A program made the position numbers and the translations under genes. A DNA stretch of 34,749 nucleotides from NCBI GenBank assembly GCA_964397995.1, contig CAYNLG010000036.1, positions 1-34,749 of the forward strand, given 5' to 3'. The DNA comes from CAYNLG01 sp964397995 (GTDB lineage: Bacteria > Planctomycetota > Phycisphaerae > FEN-1346). This document shows positions 1-5,512 of the stretch, one piece after another. Under the pieces are notes generated by a model. The model ran no database searches and was not told the origin of the DNA. It was given only the letters and a program-made list of their open reading frames with translations. Numbering within the stretch: position 1 is the first letter of the stretch; each line of letters opens with the position of its first letter.

Positions 1-226
1 ACGAGTCGTACTGCTCCTGCATGACGTGGCAGTTGGTGCAGGCCTGCGGGTCGTTGCTCAGGTAGGCCGCACCGTTGCCGTAGCCGAAGGTGAAGGTGCC
101 GAGCCCGCCCAGCACCCCGGCGGCCAGGGTCACGGCGACGGCGAGAGCGGTGATCCCGCGCCGTCGACCGGCAGTTCCGTCGTTGGGTTCGTCGTGTCGA
201 ATGGCGGGCCTCGCGCGCTCGGCAGG
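1..226 (-). CDS. nrfH: Cytochrome c nitrite reductase small subunit, NrfH type (partial, runs off window)
   Basis: Reading the minus strand gives a short basic N-terminus, one hydrophobic helix (ITALAVAVTLAAGVLGGLG) and then YGNGAAYLSNDPQACTNCHV, followed by MQEQYDS at the window edge. The helix, the phrase 'YLSNDPQACTNCHVM' and the first CxxCH haem site are characteristic of NrfH, the membrane-anchored tetrahaem quinol dehydrogenase that feeds electrons to the nitrite reductase NrfA. Only the first haem site is inside the window; three more and nrfA should lie beyond position 1. No ATG is available in frame: the frame opens after a TGA at 230-232, and the first usable codon is a CTG at 224-226, so the start is uncertain. 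The gene is divergent from an Rrf2 regulator remnant, a common arrangement for nitrite/NO-responsive loci. Family assignment is from sequence; redox role is family knowledge. Confidence 0.78.
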
Positions 227-301
227 GGGTCACGGGGGATTGGAACTTACCGCGCGATGGTCGGTCGTAGCCGTAGCGATTTCGTGATAGGGTTCGTGCG
301 C

Positions 302-349
302 ACTGAGCATAAGGTGTTGCTCAGTCACAAGATATATTCATATACTATT
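302..349. promoter_or_regulatory. Divergent regulatory region: promoter and AT-rich operator-like site
   Basis: This is the most AT-rich spot in the left half of the window. TTGCTC (317-322) and TATACT (341-346) with an 18-nt spacer make a plausible promoter for the plus-strand Rrf2 gene. A perfect 8-bp inverted repeat, ACTGAGCA/TGCTCAGT, lies at 302-309 and 318-325. AAGATATATTC at 329-339 resembles the NsrR half-site (AAGATGYATTT) and overlaps the -10 region, which would suit autoregulation. The NsrR-like reading is an inference from a partial match. Confidence 0.45.
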
Positions 350-378
350 GTCCTAATAAAGTTGCTGCGGGAGCGCGA

Positions 379-531
379 ATGCTCACCGATTCGGCGGTCC
401 ATGCTGTCCGGACGATGATCGCGCTGGGATCCCTGCCGGCGTCGGGATTCTGCGGCGCGGGCGCGCTCGCGCAGCACATGGCAACCCGGCCGCCCCTGTC
501 ACGTGCATCACGCCTGGAGCCCGATCCCTGA
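379..531 (+). pseudogene. Rrf2-family transcriptional regulator, truncated/frameshifted remnant
   Basis: From the ATG at 379 (purine-rich GGGAGCG upstream) the frame reads MLTDSAVHAVRTMIALGSLP and then ALAQHMA, which fits the first helices of an Rrf2/NsrR/IscR winged helix (usual pattern: L-T-x-x-A-x-x-A-[LV]-R near the start). It stops after only 50 codons, where the family has about 140-160 residues. In the +1 frame at 497-520 the sequence encodes CHVHHAW followed by SPIPDQYLDQ, which resembles the family's C-terminal C-x2-H-x2-W segment. The gene therefore looks like an N-terminal piece joined out of frame to a C-terminal piece with roughly 80 residues missing. Its place, divergent from nrfH and just upstream of a DUF438-like start, suits a nitrosative-stress regulator. 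Family assignment is moderate; the deletion is inferred. Confidence 0.5.
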
Positions 532-572
532 CCAGTACCTCGACCAAGCCCCCGCAAACCGAGGAATCCGCC

Positions 573-605
573 ATGAGCGAACTCATCAACAACAGCCAGG
601 AACGG
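573..605 (+). pseudogene. 5' end of a DUF438-like gene, cut at a junction
   Basis: A good ribosome-binding site (GAGGAA, 561-566) precedes ATG 573, and the first residues are MSELINNSQER. This closely matches the usual opening of DUF438 proteins (MSELINN-R-x-x-R), which often carry hemerythrin and PAS domains and are found with Rrf2/nitrite genes. The frame continues only to a TAG at 675-677 and the residues after about 605 are antisense to uvrA, so only about 11 codons of the original gene remain. The match rests on a very short stretch, so this is tentative. Confidence 0.4.
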
Positions 606-856
606 ATGGCGGGGAGCAGGCCGGAGATGCTGTCGACGGGCGGCCGTTCCATCTGCTCCAGGAACTGGCGACTGTAGGCCGAGAGGCTCTCGACGTACCG
701 CATCTGCCCCTCGGCGTAGAGGGTGTCGAACGCGAGGCTCGACTTGCCGGAGCCCGAGACGCCGGTGACGACGGTCAGGGCCCGGTGGGGGATCGAGACG
801 TCGATGCCCTTCAGGTTGTGGGTCCGCGCGCCGCGGACCTCGAGGGTGCGTCCCAT
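605..856 (-). pseudogene. uvrA: UvrA N-terminal fragment (first ~84 codons)
   Basis: Starting at ATG 856 with GAGGACC just upstream, the protein shows the UvrA N-terminus: RGARTHNLKG, Walker A GVSGSGKSSLAFDTLYAEGQ (residues 32-51), YVESLSAYSRQFLEQM and then PPVDSISGLLPAI. UvrA, the damage-recognition ATPase of nucleotide excision repair, is normally about 940 residues, and the next residues should be (A/S)IEQ. Here they become RSWLLL, which is the antisense of the DUF438-like start. The frame runs on to a stop near 383, but nothing after about residue 84 looks like UvrA. The gene lies 25 bp downstream of the carbonic anhydrase gene on the same strand. Identity is very secure; the truncation may be an assembly chimera rather than a biological loss. 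Confidence 0.85.
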
Positions 857-881
857 CCGGTCCTCGCTCGGGGAGGGCGGG

Positions 882-1466
882 TCAGCCGTCCGCCCGGTCG
901 GCCAGGGCCCGGTAGCCCTCGGCCAGTGTCAGGTTGGTCTCGACGACCTCGTCCATGAAGGCCCGGTCCTCGGCGGTGGCCGGGGGCAGGCCGACGACGT
1001 CCTTGCTTGTGAGGATGATTGCGCCGGGCGCGATGGCCGTTCCGTCGGGAATCCCGACGTTCTGGATGACCGCGCCGGAGCCGATGCGGACGCCCGCCCC
1101 GAGGGTCGCCCCGAAGACGACCGCCCGGAAGCCGATGAACGAGCCCTGGCCGACGCGGCAGGGGCCGTGGACGACCGCGCCGTGGGCGACGCTCGTCCGG
1201 GGGCCCAGGACGACGGGCGTCCCGGCCAGGGCGTGGAGGACGGCCCCGTCCTGGACGTTGCACTCGGGGCCCACATCAATGGCCGCCACGCCGCCCTCGG
1301 CGGCCTCGTCGGCCCGGATGACCGCCCCGGGGGCGACCAGCGACCGCGGCCCGACGCGGACCTTGCCGATCAGCACGGCCGCCGGGTCGACCCAGGCGGT
1401 CGGATGGACCTCGGGGGTGTCGCCGGCGGGGTTCGGTCGCAGGGCGGGGCCGGTGGGGGCGGTCAT
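882..1466 (-). CDS. Gamma-class carbonic anhydrase (left-handed beta-helix hexapeptide protein)
   Basis: The 194-residue protein is built of hexapeptide repeats (I/V-G-x-x-x-x) forming a left-handed beta-helix, ending in a helical segment NLTLAEGYRAL that is very like the end of the archaeal enzyme Cam. The three zinc-binding histidines of Cam are all present: His78 (QDGAVLHAL), His95 and His100 (SVAHGAVVHGP). Arg51, Asn70 and Gln72 match other conserved active-site positions. The acidic loop after the first histidine of Cam is missing (HALAGTPVVLG), as in CamH-type enzymes. Predicted reaction: reversible hydration of CO2, cytosolic since no signal peptide is seen. Its own promoter at 1547-1576 faces away from the lipoprotein gene at 1632. 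A hexapeptide acyltransferase is the alternative, but the complete histidine triad argues for carbonic anhydrase. Confidence 0.82.
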   Translation of the reverse strand: MTAPTGPALRPNPAGDTPEVHPTAWVDPAAVLIGKVRVGPRSLVAPGAVIRADEAAEGGVAAIDVGPECNVQDGAVLHALAGTPVVLGPRTSVAHGAVVHGPCRVGQGSFIGFRAVVFGATLGAGVRIGSGAVIQNVGIPDGTAIAPGAIILTSKDVVGLPPATAEDRAFMDEVVETNLTLAEGYRALADRADG

Positions 1467-1546
1467 GGCGTTCCTCGCGGGTCGGGGCCGCTACCGCGGG
1501 TGCGATTGGGGCACGGGCGGAGCGGACCCATCATCGTGAACACAGA

Positions 1547-1576
1547 ACGATACCCCGGCCGCGCGGTGGTTGTCAA
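1547..1576 (-). promoter_or_regulatory. Promoter of the carbonic anhydrase gene
   Basis: On the minus strand, -35 TTGACA (1571-1576) and -10 TATCGT (1547-1552) are separated by 18 nt, about 80 bp upstream of the start at 1466. The -35 hexamer shares five bases with that of the opposite promoter. Confidence 0.65.
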
Positions 1577-1598
1577 GGCCGCCCGGGCCGGGCATAAT
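1570..1598 (+). promoter_or_regulatory. Promoter of the FAH-family lipoprotein gene
   Basis: TTGTCA (1570-1575) and CATAAT (1593-1598) with a 17-nt spacer lie 34 bp upstream of ATG 1632. Transcription is divergent from the carbonic anhydrase promoter. Confidence 0.65.
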
Positions 1599-1631
1599 AG
1601 CGGTCCCAAGAACCGGAGAGGGAGGACCCCC

Positions 1632-2531
1632 ATGCGCCGCACCGTCATCTGCTGTACGCTGGGCGCCCTGGCCGCCGCGCTGGCCGGCTGCGGGCCCCAG
1701 TCGGACCGCCCGGCCTCGAAGGTGGAGGCCGTGCTGAATGCCCGCGAGACGGGCCGGCCGCTGGCGCTGCTGACACGGACGTTCGGCCCGTTCTCGCTGG
1801 ACGAGGCCTACGACGTCCAGCAGGCCGTTACCGCGCGGCTCGTGGCCGCCGGCGACGAGGTCGTCGGCTACAAGGTCGGCTACGCGAGCGAGGCGTCGCA
1901 GAAGGCCTGGAACATCCCGGAGCCGGCGTACGGGCCGCTCTTTGCGTCGCAGCGGGTCGCCGACGGCGGGACGCTGGACCTGGGCGACTTCCACGCGTTC
2001 CATATCGAGGCCGAGGTGGCCTTCGTCATGGGTCGCCGCGTTGACAAGCCCGTCACCTCCGCGGCCGCCATCAAGCCGGCCGTGCGAAGCGTCCACGCGG
2101 GCTTCGACATCCCGGACAACCGCTTCGTTCAGGGCGCCGAGCGGCAGGTGCCCGACATCGTTGCCGACGGCGTCGGGGCGTTCCGCTTCGCCCTCGGGCC
2201 GGGCCGCGACCCGGCTGCCGTGGACGTTGAGGCCCTGACCGGCGTCGTCGAGCAGGACGGCACGGTCGTCTACCGGGGTGACGCCACCAGCGTCATGGGC
2301 AGCCCGTGGACCGTGCTCGTGTGGCTGGCGAACAAGCTGGTGGCGCGGGGCCAGGCGCTGGAACCGGGCGACGTGATCCTGACCGGGGCGCTCGACAAGG
2401 CCTACGCCGGGCCGCGCGGCGAGCTGAAGGGCCGCTATGTCGGCCGCCTGGCGCCGCTGCCGCCGGTGACCGTGCGGGTGGTCGATACGGGCGGGTGCCC
2501 GTGCACGCCCAAGGGAAGGGGCGGCTCGTGA
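1632..2531 (+). CDS. Fumarylacetoacetase/2-keto-4-pentenoate hydratase family lipoprotein
   Basis: ATG 1632 is chosen because GGAGAGGGAGG precedes it and a signal peptide begins there; in-frame codons upstream lie in the promoter and the antisense of the neighbour. The 299-residue protein starts MRRTVICCTLGALAAALAGC, a type II signal with lipobox L-A-G-C (Cys20). The rest matches the MhpD/FAH fold: FGPFSLDEAYDVQQAV, GYKVGYAS, HIEAEVAFVMG (the E-x-E metal pair), VHAGFDIPDNRF, and the closing GDVILTGAL. Family members hydrate or hydrolyse 2-keto acids with Mg2+ or Mn2+ and are normally cytosolic, so predicted export and lipid anchoring is unusual. The stop overlaps the GTG of rpiB by 4 nt, suggesting coupled translation. 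Substrate unknown. Confidence 0.8.
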   Translation: MRRTVICCTLGALAAALAGCGPQSDRPASKVEAVLNARETGRPLALLTRTFGPFSLDEAYDVQQAVTARLVAAGDEVVGYKVGYASEASQKAWNIPEPAYGPLFASQRVADGGTLDLGDFHAFHIEAEVAFVMGRRVDKPVTSAAAIKPAVRSVHAGFDIPDNRFVQGAERQVPDIVADGVGAFRFALGPGRDPAAVDVEALTGVVEQDGTVVYRGDATSVMGSPWTVLVWLANKLVARGQALEPGDVILTGALDKAYAGPRGELKGRYVGRLAPLPPVTVRVVDTGGCPCTPKGRGGS

Positions 2532-2971
2532 AGATCGCGCTCGGCTCGGACCACGCCGGCTTCGCCTACAAGGAAGCCATCAAGGCGTGGCTGCTTGACC
2601 ACGGCCACGAGGTCGTGGACTTCGGCACCGACTCGGACGCGCGGTGCGACTATCCCGCGTTCATCCGGCCGGCGGCCGAGGCGGTGGCACGCGGCCAGGC
2701 CGACCGGGCCGTCGTCCTCGGCGGGAGCGGCAACGGCGAGGCGATGGTGGCGAACCGGGTGCGCGGCGTGCGGTGCGCGGTGGCGTGGTGTGCGGAGGCG
2801 GCGCGCCTGGGGCGGGCCCACAACGACGCCAACGCCATCAGCTTCGGCCAGCGCCTGCTCGCTCTCGAAGACGTCCTGGAGATGCTGAAGCTTTTCCTGG
2901 AGACGCCGTTCGACGGCGGGCGTCACGCGCGGCGGGTGCAGGGGATTGAGGCGCCCGACGTCGGCGCATGA
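2528..2971 (+). CDS. rpiB: Ribose-5-phosphate isomerase B
   Basis: The GTG at 2528 overlaps the previous stop (GTGA) and begins MKIALGSDHAGFAYKEAIKA, the standard RpiB opening. The 147 residues cover the family length. RpiB interconverts ribose-5-phosphate and ribulose-5-phosphate in the pentose phosphate pathway. Asp8-His9 of the SDHAG motif are present. In E. coli the catalytic base is a cysteine in CGTGIG; here the loop reads GGSGNGEAM, so the base is predicted to be Glu71, as in the mycobacterial-type enzymes, followed by the conserved ARLGRAHNDANAISFGQR. Some members of this family act on other sugar phosphates, so substrate is less sure than family. Translational coupling to a lipoprotein hydratase has no obvious metabolic explanation. 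Confidence 0.9.
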   Translation: MKIALGSDHAGFAYKEAIKAWLLDHGHEVVDFGTDSDARCDYPAFIRPAAEAVARGQADRAVVLGGSGNGEAMVANRVRGVRCAVAWCAEAARLGRAHNDANAISFGQRLLALEDVLEMLKLFLETPFDGGRHARRVQGIEAPDVGA

Positions 2972-3031
2972 GACCACGGCGCGGCACACGCCCGGCGCCG
3001 GGTAACGAGGTGTTCCGCTCGCGGGCAGACG

Positions 3032-3337
3032 CTATTGGGTCAGCGGCCTGCCGTCGACGTCGGTGGTGATCGTCGAGCCGACGAGGATGAGAATGCCCTC
3101 AATGAAACCCCAGAGGGCCCCGGCCCCGCACGTCACCACGGTCACGACGATCTGGATGACGCCGATCTTCGAGTACCCGAGGTAGAAGCGGTGGATGCCG
3201 AAGCCGCCCAGGAAGATCCCGAGCAGGCCGGCCACGAGCTTGTTCTTCAGTTCCCCGCCGGCGGGAGGCGGCGCGGCGCCGGGGGCGGGCTGGTCGGGCT
3301 GCTGCGGTGCGGCCGGAGGCGTTTCGCCGGTAGACAT
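3032..3337 (-). CDS. TM2 domain-containing membrane protein
   Basis: The 101-residue protein has a Pro/Ala-rich N-terminal half (residues 1-33, low complexity) followed by a TM2 domain: two hydrophobic helices (LVAGLLGIFLGGFGIHRFYL and IGVIQIVVTVVTCGAGALWG) joined by the GIHRFYLGY turn. ATG 3337 is preferred over a TTG at 3352 because GAGGAGAG lies immediately upstream of it. TM2 proteins are small inner-membrane proteins of unknown function. The gene has its own promoter (3405-3434) and is not in an operon with its neighbours. Confidence 0.82.
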   Translation of the reverse strand: MSTGETPPAAPQQPDQPAPGAAPPPAGGELKNKLVAGLLGIFLGGFGIHRFYLGYSKIGVIQIVVTVVTCGAGALWGFIEGILILVGSTITTDVDGRPLTQ

Positions 3338-3404
3338 GGGGGCTCTCCTCAACGCGTCTTCAGGTTCGTGCCGACTGCATGGCGCCCAGAGTCTCGTCTT
3401 TCAC

Positions 3405-3434
3405 AGTAAAGCAGCGCCCCCCGCCCCGCGTCAA
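3405..3434 (-). promoter_or_regulatory. Promoter of the TM2 gene
   Basis: Minus strand TTGACG (3429-3434) and TTTACT (3405-3410), 18-nt spacer, about 70 bp upstream of the start at 3337. Confidence 0.5.
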
Positions 3435-3491
3435 CGGTCTTCCGGCACACGGTCCGCCCCGCGGGGGGGTGGGGGTGTCCCGCGATTCGCC

Positions 3492-3520
3492 TTGCGGCCT
3501 TCGCGGCCGGGCGCTACAAT
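3492..3520 (+). promoter_or_regulatory. Promoter of the diacylglycerol kinase-family gene
   Basis: TTGCGG (3492-3497) and TACAAT (3515-3520) with a 17-nt spacer. Transcription would begin near 3527, which makes the ATG at 3530 almost leaderless and supports the TTG at 3599 as the start of the kinase gene. Confidence 0.5.
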
Positions 3521-3598
3521 CCGGCCGGTTTGATGACCCCGTCGCCGGGCGTGGCCGCGTGGTGCCCCCCCCCCCCGCCGACGCGCGAGGGTGTCGCC

Positions 3599-4045
3599 TT
3601 GACCGATGGACCCGAGTCGGAACGCCGCCACGAGCGCCGTGCGGAGAGCGAACCGCGGTACGCCTCCCCGTTCACGGTGGTCGGCCGGGTGCGGAGTTTC
3701 CGGCATGCGTTCTCGGGCCTGCGGTTCGTCCTCCGCAGCCAGCACAACGCCTGGCTGCACGCCGTCGCGACGGTCCTGGCGTGCGGGCTGGCGGCGGCGC
3801 TCCATCTGGAGGCCATCGAGTGGACCGTCCTGACGGTGGCCGTCACCATCGTCTGGGTGGCCGAGGCCTTCAACACGGGTCTGGAGGTGCTCGCCGACGC
3901 CATCACCGAGGACCGGCACCCGGCGGTGAAGGTGGCGAAAGACGTGGCGGCCGGCGCGGTGCTGCTGGCGGCCATCGGGGCGGTTTCCGTCGGGTGCATC
4001 CTCTTCGGGCCGCCGCTTTGGGGTATCGTGGTCGAGTTGTTCTGA
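3599..4045 (+). CDS. Diacylglycerol kinase / undecaprenol kinase family protein
   Basis: The TTG at 3599 is chosen as start because GAGGG lies about 8 nt upstream; an alternative ATG at 3530 would add 23 residues rich in proline, encoded across a run of 12 C (3565-3576), and would leave no leader. The 148-residue product contains the DgkA core: a basic cytosolic segment (RVRSFRHAFSGLRFVLRSQHN), then three membrane helices, with the signature EAFNTGLEVLADAITEDRHP and VKVAKDVAAGAVLLAAIGAV. The first of these carries the catalytic and Mg-binding acidic residues of the family. Bacterial members phosphorylate diacylglycerol or undecaprenol at the inner membrane. Given the polyprenyl-linked genes at 9674-13088, undecaprenol is a reasonable substrate guess, but the sequence alone does not decide. 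The sulfatase gene follows after about 50 bp with no visible promoter. Confidence 0.85.
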   Translation: MTDGPESERRHERRAESEPRYASPFTVVGRVRSFRHAFSGLRFVLRSQHNAWLHAVATVLACGLAAALHLEAIEWTVLTVAVTIVWVAEAFNTGLEVLADAITEDRHPAVKVAKDVAAGAVLLAAIGAVSVGCILFGPPLWGIVVELF

Positions 4046-4096
4046 TCCGCGGGCGCCGCCGGCGCGGTCCCGCCAGGAAGGAGCGGAGGACGAGGC

Positions 4097-5512
4097 ATGG
4101 CTGAGCGACCGAACATCATCTNNNNNNNNNNCATGGCCGATGACATGGGCTACGGCGACCTCGGGTGCTACGGGGCCGAGAAGATTCCGACGCCCAACAT
4201 GGACCGCGTGGCCGCCGAGGGCATGCGCTTCACGGATTGTCACGCGGCCGCGTCCGTGTGCACGCCCAGCCGCGTGGCGGCGCTCACGGGCCGCTACTGC
4301 TGGCGGTACGCCCTGAAGTGGGGCGTCGAGTGGGGCTTCTCGCTGCCGCTCATCGACCCGGCCCGAATGACCGTGGCGTCGATGTTGAAGGCCCGGGGGT
4401 ACGCGACGGCGGCCGTCGGTAAGTGGCACTGCGGCTGGGAGTGGCAGGGCAAGGACCACATCAGCCCTGACTTCAGCGCCAAGGAAGACCTGGACGAACG
4501 GGTCGATTACGCGAAGCCGATTGTCGGCGGGCCGACCGCCCTCGGGTTCGACTACTTCTTCGGCATCGCCGGCTCGCTCGACATGCCGCCGTACTGCTTC
4601 GTCGAGAACGACCGGACGGTCGGCATCCCGTCGGTGGAGAAGCAGCCGTACCACGCCCAGCAGCGCAAGGGCCTGATGGTGCCCGGATGGCGCGACGACC
4701 AGGTGGATGTCCACCACGCCGAGAAGGCCGTCGCCTGGCTCCGCAAGACCCACGAGGCCGACCCGGACAAGCCGTTCTTCCTGTACCTGACGCCGTCGGC
4801 GCCGCACCGGCCGTGCGAGGCGCCCGACTTCTGCCAGGGCAAGAGCCAGGCCGGGCCGCGCGGCGACATGGTGTGCGTGGTCGATTGGGTGGTCGGCCAG
4901 GTGCTGGAGACGCTGGACGACCTAGGCATTGCCGACAACACGCTCCTGATGGTGACGAGCGACAACGGGGCGCGCCCGGCGGATGTGGACGGCGACCGCC
5001 ACGGGCACAAGTCGTGCGGCGACCTGCGCGGCTTCAAGGCGCATATCTGGGACGGCGGCCACCGGGAGCCCTTCGTGGTCCGCTGGCCGGAGCGCATCCG
5101 CGCCGGCACCGAGTGCGACCGGATGATCTGCTTGGCCGACCTGATGGCGAGCTGTGCCGACATCACGGGCGCGGCCCTGCCGGAGAACGCCGCTGAGGAC
5201 AGCTTCAGCTTCCTGCCGTTGCTCTCGGGCGAGGACGGGGAGACGCGGCCGACGCTGGTGCACCATTCGGTGCGCGGCATGTTCGGAATCCGCGAGGGGC
5301 GGTGGAAGCTCTGCTGCGGCCGCAACTCCGGCGGATTCGAACAGGACGCCAAGGGCATCGAGCAGACCGACGACCTGCCCGGCCAGCTCTACGACATGGA
5401 CGAGGACTGGCAGGAGACGACCAACCTGTACGGCGAGCGGCCGGACGTCGTCGAGCGCCTCGAAGGGGTGCTCGCGCGGATTCGGGAGAGCGGCCGCAGC
5501 CGCCCGCGTTAG
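4097..5512 (+). CDS. Sulfatase (arylsulfatase A family, Cys-type), interrupted by an assembly gap
   Basis: ATG 4097 follows GGAAGGAGCGGAGGACG. The protein (471 codons including four unknown) opens RPNII, then the gap, then MADDMGYGDLGCYG. Asp15-Asp16 are the usual calcium ligands. Cys55 in CTPSR (C-x-P-S-R) is the residue converted to formylglycine by a maturase, so this is an S1-family sulfatase that hydrolyses sulfate esters. VTSDNGA and HGHKSCGDLRGFKAHIWDGG fit the remaining metal and substrate sites, and the C-terminal QLYDMDEDWQETTNLYGE is typical. No signal peptide is visible after this start, so a cytosolic location is predicted, which differs from many exported planctomycete sulfatases. 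Substrate unknown; sulfated glycans are likely given the nearby glucuronidase. Its stop overlaps the convergent oxidoreductase stop. Confidence 0.93.
   Translation: MAERPNIIXXXXMADDMGYGDLGCYGAEKIPTPNMDRVAAEGMRFTDCHAAASVCTPSRVAALTGRYCWRYALKWGVEWGFSLPLIDPARMTVASMLKARGYATAAVGKWHCGWEWQGKDHISPDFSAKEDLDERVDYAKPIVGGPTALGFDYFFGIAGSLDMPPYCFVENDRTVGIPSVEKQPYHAQQRKGLMVPGWRDDQVDVHHAEKAVAWLRKTHEADPDKPFFLYLTPSAPHRPCEAPDFCQGKSQAGPRGDMVCVVDWVVGQVLETLDDLGIADNTLLMVTSDNGARPADVDGDRHGHKSCGDLRGFKAHIWDGGHREPFVVRWPERIRAGTECDRMICLADLMASCADITGAALPENAAEDSFSFLPLLSGEDGETRPTLVHHSVRGMFGIREGRWKLCCGRNSGGFEQDAKGIEQTDDLPGQLYDMDEDWQETTNLYGERPDVVERLEGVLARIRESGRSRPR
4122..4131. other. Assembly gap of 10 N
   Basis: Ten consecutive N inside codons 9-12 of the sulfatase. 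Homologous sulfatases have two residues between PNII and MADD, not four, so the true missing sequence is probably 4 nt. Both 4 and 10 keep the frame. Confidence 0.95.

Noticed and set aside
302..330. Minus-strand -10 TATGCT paired with TTGTGA as an nrfH promoter
   Set aside because: The spacer would be only 13 nt, too short; no better -35 was found, so no nrfH promoter is claimed.
723..1631. N-terminal extension of the FAH-family frame back to 723
   Set aside because: The extension is antisense to the carbonic anhydrase and to uvrA, and crosses the divergent promoters; ATG 1632 begins a signal peptide with a strong RBS.
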